Shown here one piece after another: positions 42,667 to 48,673 of a stretch of DNA of 48,673 nucleotides. The stretch comes from Microseira wollei NIES-4236 (GTDB lineage Bacteria; Cyanobacteriota; Cyanobacteriia; Cyanobacteriales; Aerosakkonemataceae). Position numbers and translations under genes: made by a program. The stretch's first letter is position 1; each line of letters opens with the position of its first letter. The DNA is taken from positions 1-48,673 of the forward strand of contig NZ_BLAY01000064.1 of the NCBI RefSeq assembly GCF_020521235.1. The letters run 5' to 3'. Below the pieces are notes generated by a model. It was not told where the DNA came from. It saw only the letters and a program-made list of their open reading frames with translations, and did not search any database.

Positions 42667-44151
42667 ATGACCACTCTGACTTACTGTAAAGGCTTGCCAA
42701 CTCCATTGGATGAACTTAACCCTGCAGGTTATACTCAATTTGAGTGTTTGATGACAGCATTTTCTCAAGTTTTTTATCGCGCTACAATCCTGACAGTTAA
42801 CCATTTATTAAATCAGGATACCAAATTCAATAAATCTAGCTGGAATACTCATCTACAACAGACCTACGGCATTAGTAAGCGTCATGCCAATGGAGTAATT
42901 GCTTTATCTATTGGCGTAGAAGCAGCATCTAGATCTAGAACTAATCAGCTCAAGCAACTAGAATCTAAACTCAGCTTTGCTAAAGAGTGGTTAAGTCAAG
43001 CCCAAAATCAAATTAAAATAGCCCAATTTTCTAGGAAAAAGAATTGGCCTTACTCAAAAAATGGCTGTAACTTCCCTCTAGCTACAAGACTCGAACCTCG
43101 AAAAAATAACTGGGATCAAACTAAATTTAACATCCATCACAAGCCAAGATACATCTACAAAATAACCAGGGCAATAGCAGCTAGAAAATCAGCACCAATT
43201 AAGGTGAAAGTGCGACATTGTGAAGGATTTATTGTCGGGGCGAAAGATGAAAGTTATGGGAATCAAACTTGCCAATGGGATGGGAATAATCTGAAATTTA
43301 GAGTTCCTTATTGCCTAGAAGATAAATTAGGAAAATTCGTCAGTTAAAACATTGGAAACTTCGAGAGAAAGATTAATCGATTGCCCGATACAGGTGCTAA
43401 AACATGGCACTTTTACCGTCAGGATAACCCTTGGGTAGTAGCGGTACAATTTACCCCATCACCAGCTGACCAAGTATGCCGACCAATTGAGTATGGTTGC
43501 ATCGGCATCGCTCTAAATCCTAGTTCAATTGGTTGGGCATATATCGATTACCAAGGTAATTTAAGAAATCTTGGTAAAATCCCTCTTGAAACTGGTTTAC
43601 CTACTGGAAAACAAGATGCCCAAATTGTAGATGCTTGCTTACAACTAGCCACTGAAGCTGCAAAGTTCGCTTGTCCGATTGTCTGCGAATCTCTAGACTT
43701 TGCTCACAAGAAAGGAGAGTTAAGGGAGAAAGGTAGAAAATATGCCAGGATGCTGTCTGGATGGGCATACAGCCGTTTTTATCAATTATTGGAGTCGATT
43801 CTATCTAATCGAGGTATCTCGCTATTGGGGCGTAATCCAGCTTATACCAGTTTAATTGGACTGGTTAAATATGCGAGGATGTATGGATTGCCTTCGGATA
43901 TCGCGGCGGCGATTGCGATTGCTAGAAGAGGCATGAATTTGAGTGAAAGATTGCCGCGTTCTGTGTCCGCCTATCTAGGGGTGAACCCTCGAAAGCACGT
44001 ATGGGGCGCTCTGCACCAATTTAATATGTTTGTTGGTCGTTGCCCGGTAGTAAATCGTAGACACGATTACTACCGCGTCTCTAACTGGGAACCTAAGGTT
44101 AAGGTTGATGTCTCGCAGCAATGTCGGGCATCTGCCAAGCGAAAGCGTTAA
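42667..44151 (+). pseudogene. TnpB-related (IS200/IS605 accessory) protein with premature stop
   Basis: Two stretches in one frame are separated by a TAA at 43345-43347. The first begins MTTLTYCKGLPTPLDELNPA and ends KLGKFVS; the second continues INRLPDTGAKTWHFYRQDNP to the end. The RuvC-like motif reads IGIALNPSSIGWAYID with Ala where an Asp is expected, while Glu in PIVCESLDF and Asp in PSDIAAAIAIARR are present. A nonsense mutation and loss of the first catalytic acid point to a dead gene. It sits inside the peptide cluster and separates the P450 from the oxygenase. The 264 bp before it hold hairpin-like sequence but no gene. Confidence 0.7.
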
Positions 44152-44271
44152 TGGTTATCGACCAAAAGTTACACCGTGGACTTTTATCTGCTTCTCATTT
44201 ACCCTCTGAGTAGATTTGAGTAGGTTTTTATCAGCGGCGCAATTATGGGAGTTTAAAAACTTTGGTTCAGA

Positions 44272-44904
44272 TTAGCACGAATGGTGCAAACTAACATCTA
44301 AGTTGATTGATATACGTTCACCCGCCGCTTGTACCTGGTTAACTCTATGGGGTAAGAAGCTTGGAAATAGAAGAAACATACCTGGTTTGGGGCGAACGGT
44401 ATACTGAGCAGTTTCCCAAATAGAGCGAGAAGCAACTCGCCCACTACGTGGATCGATAAGAGTCAAGTTGCCAGACTCTGCTGCGGAAGGTGCTGTAGGA
44501 ACTTCTACATAGTAGACGCCAACAAGGTCAGTTTTGGTATGAACGTGTTCGTACTGGAAACCTCCCTGTCTCAAAATAACTGCCCAACCTTTATAGCTAT
44601 AGTGAAAAGTTGAAGGAGTGGACTCGCTAAAACTAGCTTTCCCCCACTCTTTCAAAAAAATTTCGATTTGGTTGTTGATAAAATGCTTAAGCGTTTGGAT
44701 AGCAGGAAAGCCAGAATCTAGGAAATTTAAGCCAGATTGCCAGCCGTTGTTAACTGCGCTAAATTGTGAGTAGTCGCGCTCGTTTTGCTCAAGATTGCGA
44801 ATATAAGCTGCTAAGTCCTGATTGAGAGCTTCGCAACCTGGGAACTCGGTTTCTCCAAGCAGGGTTGGAAACAAAATATTTATTTTTAATCCCTGATAGT
44901 TCAT
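44272..44904 (-). CDS. 2OG-Fe(II) oxygenase (TIGR02466-like)
   Basis: 210 residues. The facial triad is visible as His120/His122 with Asp126 (YEHVHTKTDLVGVYYVE) and His186 (PSFLPHRVNQ), and Arg197 (ERISINLDV) would bind 2-oxoglutarate. This family is related to prolyl and aspartyl hydroxylases. In this cluster it may hydroxylate Pro, Asn or Tyr of the repeat peptide. It is on the opposite strand to the P450 and divergent from the MATE gene. Confidence 0.82.
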   Translation of the reverse strand: MNYQGLKINILFPTLLGETEFPGCEALNQDLAAYIRNLEQNERDYSQFSAVNNGWQSGLNFLDSGFPAIQTLKHFINNQIEIFLKEWGKASFSESTPSTFHYSYKGWAVILRQGGFQYEHVHTKTDLVGVYYVEVPTAPSAAESGNLTLIDPRSGRVASRSIWETAQYTVRPKPGMFLLFPSFLPHRVNQVQAAGERISINLDVSLHHSC

Positions 44905-44943
44905 CGTCGTAGTTGTGTAAGCGAGCGCTTAGCCGTCTAAGTG

Positions 44944-45074
44944 ATATCATGTCCGGTAGCATCGTCCTTGTATAAAGAGGTTCGTAGTAAGCACGCTTAG
45001 TGCTTGAAATAACAGGCTTTTGGGGCACTCTCTGTGCCTACTACAAACAAGAGCGATATAACCGGACATGATAT
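44944..45074. mobile_element. 131-bp element with ATATCATGTCCGGT ends
   Basis: Perfect 14-bp inverted ends ATATCATGTCCGGT and ACCGGACATGATAT enclose sequence with an imperfect inner repeat (GTAGTAAGCACGCTTAGTGC, GGCACTCTCTGTGCCTACTAC). No coding capacity; target duplication not clear. It occupies the divergent promoter region between the oxygenase and the exporter. Confidence 0.75.
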
Positions 45075-45225
45075 GATAGATTATAAACTGAAGTTTGCCA
45101 GAAATCTGTTCTTTTAGCAAACCCAAGTTTGATTGAGGCACAATCACTGGTTTTTATCACACCCTGTTTTAACCCAAGTAGTATTTTTTTTGAGTTCAGA
45201 GAGTTATTAAACTTATATCAAGTTC

Positions 45226-46614
45226 ATGAACCAAATAACCTTAAAAGAATTTAAGTCAGATCTGCAAAAAGAAGCACTCGTTAACCTGGGATTGGCAGCT
45301 GCTTTAGCACTTGCTCAACTAGCTGAGGCTGGCATCCCTGTAGTAAATGCGGTAATGATGGGCTTACTTGGTACTCAAAATTTAGCTGCGGGTGCTTTGG
45401 GTACAATCACTTTTATTACCTTATTAGTGGTTGGCGTTGGTATTCTGACAGGAGGAGGAGCGCTTGCAGCCGAGGCTTTTGGAGCTAAGGAAATAGATCG
45501 AGTTACCCGTATTAATTGTCAGGGGCTGTGGCTGGCAGTTGCTATCTCCTTACCCGCAATGCTTATAATATGGAACTGTGGCTCTATCTTGCCATTATTA
45601 GGTCAAGAAGAAAGCACCATAGTATTGACAACAAGCTATTTACACGCTCTAGTTTGGGGATTGCCTGCTGCCCTCAGCTTTTTACATTTAAAACGAATTG
45701 CTGCTGCGATCAATTTTCCCCAATTTGGCATAGTAATTATAGTTACATCTTTACTTTTGAATGTCCCTGTAAATTACGTCCTGATGTTTGGATACCTGGG
45801 CTTTCCTGCCCTTGGTTTAGCTGGGATAGGCTGGGGAATTACCCTGATTTATTGGGTGAGCTTATTCGCGTCAGTTCTGGTGATTTATTTACATCCAAAA
45901 AGTAGAGATTACAAGCTTTTTCACGAGCTGAATCAGTTTGATAAAGATCTATTTGTGAAAATTTTCCTGACTGGATGGCCGATGGGGATTCAGTTAGGAA
46001 TGCAACTGGGACTGTTCGCGGCCACCGCTTGGTTGATGGGAACCTTGGGAACAGCAACTTTAGCAGGCCATGAAATCGCCATTCAGTCATCAGACCTTTT
46101 TTTGACAATTCCAGTAGGAATTTCTGCTGCGGCTACAGCGAGAGTAGGGCAGATGATGGGAGAGAAGAATGCTTTGGGAGCAATGAGAGCAGCATTTATC
46201 AATGTTGCATTTAGCGTACTATTTGGCAGCGTTGTAGCGTTAGCTTTTGAGTTGTTTGGCCAGCCGATTGCCGCCATTTATTTGGACATCAATAATCCAG
46301 ATAATGTCGTAGCAATTAGTCGAGCAACTTCTTTTTTAAAATTAGCAGGGGTATACCAACTTTTTTGTGGCATTCAAATAATTGGAGTGGGGGCTCTGCT
46401 CGGATTGCAGGATACCCGCGTGCCCATGCTAATTAACATATTGATATTCTGGGGTATTGGGTTAGGCGGAGGATATCTAATGGCAATAACTTTAGGTTGG
46501 GGAGGGAGTGGTTACTGGTATGGTTTAATTCTGGCTACGGCAATTTCGGGCATAATTTTAATGGTGCGGTTTTATCTTGTGAATTTTCACAAAATTGCCG
46601 AAATGGAAGTGTAA
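45226..46614 (+). CDS. MATE family efflux transporter
   Basis: 462 residues with about twelve membrane helices in two similar halves. AEAGIPVVNAVMMGLLGTQN near the start is the typical first-helix MATE sequence, GALGTITFI follows, and the second half has ATAWLMGTLGTATLAGHEIA. MATE proteins use Na+ or H+ gradients to export drugs and natural products. Its place between the oxygenase and the methyltransferase fits export of the cluster's product. Most RiPP exporters are ABC type, so a MATE here is unusual and may mean that a small, processed peptide is exported. The methyltransferase follows 81 bp later. Confidence 0.9.
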   Translation: MNQITLKEFKSDLQKEALVNLGLAAALALAQLAEAGIPVVNAVMMGLLGTQNLAAGALGTITFITLLVVGVGILTGGGALAAEAFGAKEIDRVTRINCQGLWLAVAISLPAMLIIWNCGSILPLLGQEESTIVLTTSYLHALVWGLPAALSFLHLKRIAAAINFPQFGIVIIVTSLLLNVPVNYVLMFGYLGFPALGLAGIGWGITLIYWVSLFASVLVIYLHPKSRDYKLFHELNQFDKDLFVKIFLTGWPMGIQLGMQLGLFAATAWLMGTLGTATLAGHEIAIQSSDLFLTIPVGISAAATARVGQMMGEKNALGAMRAAFINVAFSVLFGSVVALAFELFGQPIAAIYLDINNPDNVVAISRATSFLKLAGVYQLFCGIQIIGVGALLGLQDTRVPMLINILIFWGIGLGGGYLMAITLGWGGSGYWYGLILATAISGIILMVRFYLVNFHKIAEMEV

Positions 46615-46695
46615 GCTTATCGGTAGGGACTATTTTAATGCTAAATTAACCTCCTGATTACTAAAAATTGTTGCTTTTTCAATGCAGGATTTAAT

Positions 46696-47760
46696 ATGAA
46701 TTGTCAAAATTCTCAGCCAGTCATATCCCAATCAGCAAACACGCAACTTGCCAGTGATTTTTCCTCACAAATGGTGTTCCTACAAATGAAATATGGCAGT
46801 TGGATCTTCCAGTCCATCTATGCAGCCGCCAAGCTAGGGATAGCCGATTTGTTAAAGGATGGTTCTAGGAGTTGCGAGGATTTGGCAAGTGCAACTTTAA
46901 CCCACGAGCGTTCCCTCTATCGACTTTTACGGGGACTCGCCAGTATGAAAGTTTTTGAGGAAACAGAACCCGGTTATTTTACTCTCACACCACTGGCAAA
47001 TTACTTACGGAGTGATGTCCCTGACTCCCTAAAGGCGAGAGTAATTATGAATGGTGAGGAACAGTATCGAGCTTGGGGTGAGATAATGTACAGCATACAG
47101 ACTGGGAAGAGTGCATTTGAGCATTTGTATGGGATGAATCTTTTGGATTACTATGCTCAAAATCCCGAAGCCGGAAAAAATTTTAATCAGGCAATGACTA
47201 GGAGTTCAACCATTCAAAACCCAGGGATAGTTTTAGATTACGACTTTTCTGATGTCCAAACTTTGGTAGATGTTGGTGGGGGACAGGGGAAGTTATTAAC
47301 GGACATCCTCAAAGCCTATCCCAAAATGAAGGGAATTTTATTTGACCAACCCGAAGCGATTAAAGGAGCAAAATCACTCATTGAACAAGCCGGAATATTA
47401 GACCGCTGTGAGCTAATAGCAGGTAACTTTTTTGAATCTGTGCCAGCAGGAGGGGATGCTTATATACTCAAGTATGTCATTCATGATTGGGATGATGAAA
47501 GGGCGATCGCTATTCTCAAGCGTTGTTATGAGGCAATGCCAGAGCATGGGAAACTCTTACTTGTAGAGCAAGTCATTCCATCCGGAAATCAACCCTCTTT
47601 TAGCAAGATGCTTGACCTACAGATGTTAGTGCTTTGTCCGGGTGGGTGCGAACGTACAGAAGCAGAGTATCGTATCCTCATGGAGAAGTCAAAATTCCAG
47701 CCAATCAAGATTGTTCCTACGCAGACCTCTCTGAGTGTGATTGAGGGAGTAAGGGTTTAA
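46696..47760 (+). CDS. SAM-dependent O-methyltransferase (acetylserotonin/plant OMT-like)
   Basis: 354 residues. An N-terminal winged-helix dimerisation domain (QMVFLQMKYGSWIFQSIYAA, LLRGLASMKVFEET) is followed by a Rossmann domain with VDVGGGQGKLL (about 192-202) for S-adenosylmethionine and VIHDWDDERAIAIL, where His263 is at the catalytic-base position of phenolic O-methyltransferases. Such enzymes methylate aromatic hydroxyls, so Tyr hydroxyls of the repeat peptide are a reasonable target, as in methylated cittilin. Last gene of the cluster. Confidence 0.88.
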   Translation: MNCQNSQPVISQSANTQLASDFSSQMVFLQMKYGSWIFQSIYAAAKLGIADLLKDGSRSCEDLASATLTHERSLYRLLRGLASMKVFEETEPGYFTLTPLANYLRSDVPDSLKARVIMNGEEQYRAWGEIMYSIQTGKSAFEHLYGMNLLDYYAQNPEAGKNFNQAMTRSSTIQNPGIVLDYDFSDVQTLVDVGGGQGKLLTDILKAYPKMKGILFDQPEAIKGAKSLIEQAGILDRCELIAGNFFESVPAGGDAYILKYVIHDWDDERAIAILKRCYEAMPEHGKLLLVEQVIPSGNQPSFSKMLDLQMLVLCPGGCERTEAEYRILMEKSKFQPIKIVPTQTSLSVIEGVRV

Positions 47761-48249
47761 TTCAACTTAGGGAGACTCTCACCAGTCTGGCTGATCTTTA
47801 AAACGGAATATGAAGTAGGGTAGGTAGCTAGTGAGTTGTCTTTGCCACTTTTCCAACTGCCCCCTCCGAACTACGCATGGTCAGAATTCAGATCTGAAGG
47901 TTGATTGATTGAAAAGAAAGCAACCAAAACTAGACCTATGTCTTTGCGTAAATCTTGTCATAACATGAAGAATCTTTGGTGTGGGGAAAAATCAAATTAA
48001 CTCCCTACCTAATGGGCAACGATCCGGTAATTCTTCATGGATTAAGTAGCCGAGTTAAATATGTAAGACTGGTGAGCCGACGTTTAAACATATTTTCACA
48101 TAGTGGCGTCTATTGACACCCACCTAATTAAATATTTTCAAAAGTTATTCGGTAAGTCTGTTGTTCGCTGTGCGCCAGGAATGTTCGTATCCCACCTAAA
48201 AAGCAAGACCCAAAGGGTTGGCGGCAAGGTGGTCGAGATTTCTACGTAC
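47761..48249. other. Non-coding region after the cluster
   Basis: 489 bp without a supported gene. No strong hairpin terminator directly after the methyltransferase stop. The right side leads into the left end of an insertion sequence. Confidence 0.5.
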
Positions 48250-48673
48250 AACACCTAAAAATAGCGGGAGCGTGGTAGCCCCGCATTTTTAAATCGGGGC
48301 CCAAACGCTTTGCTGTGCAGATTTATCTGCTGTCAATATTAGGTGAGCTTTATTAATATTAACACTCTGGTTAAAAGCAGTAGATTATAATTGAGTTGGC
48401 GGCGACAAGAGGTGATAGTAATTGGCTAAAAGCAGGAATTCATCATTCATCACAGAAATTCCATTGGTTGTAGATAGCAAGCAACAGAAAGAACTACTGT
48501 CTCGCTGGTCTGCAGCGAGACAACTGTACAATGCTTGCCTGAACTCAGCAATGGTAAGAATGAATCTCGTGAGAAACTCAGAAGCCTTCCAGCAAGCCAA
48601 ACAGATAAATAGAGAAACTAAGAAAAAAAGAAGTGACGCATTCAACGCTGCAAGAACTGCATACAGATATTCT
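48250..48673 (+). mobile_element. TnpB-only insertion sequence, type B, copy 2 (left part)
   Basis: Begins with ACACCTAAAAATAGCGGGAG and GGTAGCCCCG, nearly the same as the left end of the element at 38693-40430 but in the opposite orientation. Runs off the window. Confidence 0.75.
48422..48673 (+). CDS. tnpB: TnpB-type nuclease, N-terminal part
   Basis: 84 residues before the window ends. After a TTG start in the context GGTGATAGTAATTGGC the protein reads AKSRNSSFITEIPLVVDSKQ, KELLSRWSAARQLYNACLNS and TKKKRSDAFNAARTAYRYS. It is very similar to the N-terminus of the TnpB at 38766-40259. The catalytic part is outside the window. Confidence 0.8.
   Translation, partial: MAKSRNSSFITEIPLVVDSKQQKELLSRWSAARQLYNACLNSAMVRMNLVRNSEAFQQAKQINRETKKKRSDAFNAARTAYRYS

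Overview
The window is cyanobacterial chromosome. The octamer GCGATCGC (HIP1) recurs throughout. There is a NADPH-GOGAT small subunit, a hybrid kinase that joins an ethylene-receptor-like membrane domain to a bilin-type GAF domain, and DUF1830, Uma2 and other cyanobacteria-typical families. Heptanucleotide arrays, MITE-like elements and TnpB-type insertion sequences are dense, as in large filamentous cyanobacterial genomes. No rRNA, CRISPR array or phage module was seen.

Layout. 1-4.1 kb: end of a Uma2 gene, an 84-bp tandem repeat, a CPBP protease, gltD, then a kilobase of stacked repeats and two MITEs. 4.2-8.2 kb: a 1351-residue sensor kinase/response regulator. 8.5-12.3 kb: amide and heterocycle catabolism genes (metal amidohydrolase, GFA protein, cysteine hydrolase, cupin, truncated CocE-like hydrolase). 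12.3-13.2 kb: transposase wreckage. 13.5-17 kb: ferredoxin, LivF-type ABC ATPase, JAMM peptidase and a MoeB-rhodanese protein (sulfur-carrier chemistry). 17.7-23.7 kb: DUF1830, GT4 glycosyltransferase, an IS splitting an alcohol dehydrogenase gene, DinB and small conserved proteins. 24.3-27.2 kb: a two-gene module of a GrpE-like membrane protein and an Hsp70-like ATPase with its own membrane hairpin. 27.4-32 kb: an orphan antitoxin, an LRR protein plus zinc-finger SDR operon, a duplicated tRNA pair and a VapBC-like pair. 32-38.4 kb: a hydrolase broken by a MITE, an SH3-type exported protein, an AtzE/AtzG-like amidase pair, Uma2 and DUF952.

38.7-48.7 kb is the most notable part. Two copies of one TnpB-type insertion sequence in opposite orientation enclose an apparent, undescribed ribosomal-peptide (RiPP) gene cluster. 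It contains a precursor with a charged leader and eleven repeat units, ten carrying Ala-Tyr-Asn-Tyr and the first Ala-Tyr-Lys-His. Next come a cytochrome P450, a 2OG-Fe(II) oxygenase, a MATE exporter and an O-methyltransferase. By analogy with P450-crosslinked tyrosine peptides (cittilin, biarylitide), I infer that the P450 crosslinks Tyr-x-Tyr or Tyr-x-His, that the oxygenase and methyltransferase decorate the product, and that the MATE protein exports it.

A second theme is repeats entering genes. A palindrome lies in frame in gltD and a dispersed repeat lies in frame in the kinase ATPase domain. A MITE with perfect target duplication splits a hydrolase, and heptamer arrays supply stop codons, and one start region, for several genes. 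All functions are read from motifs by eye; no database search was run.
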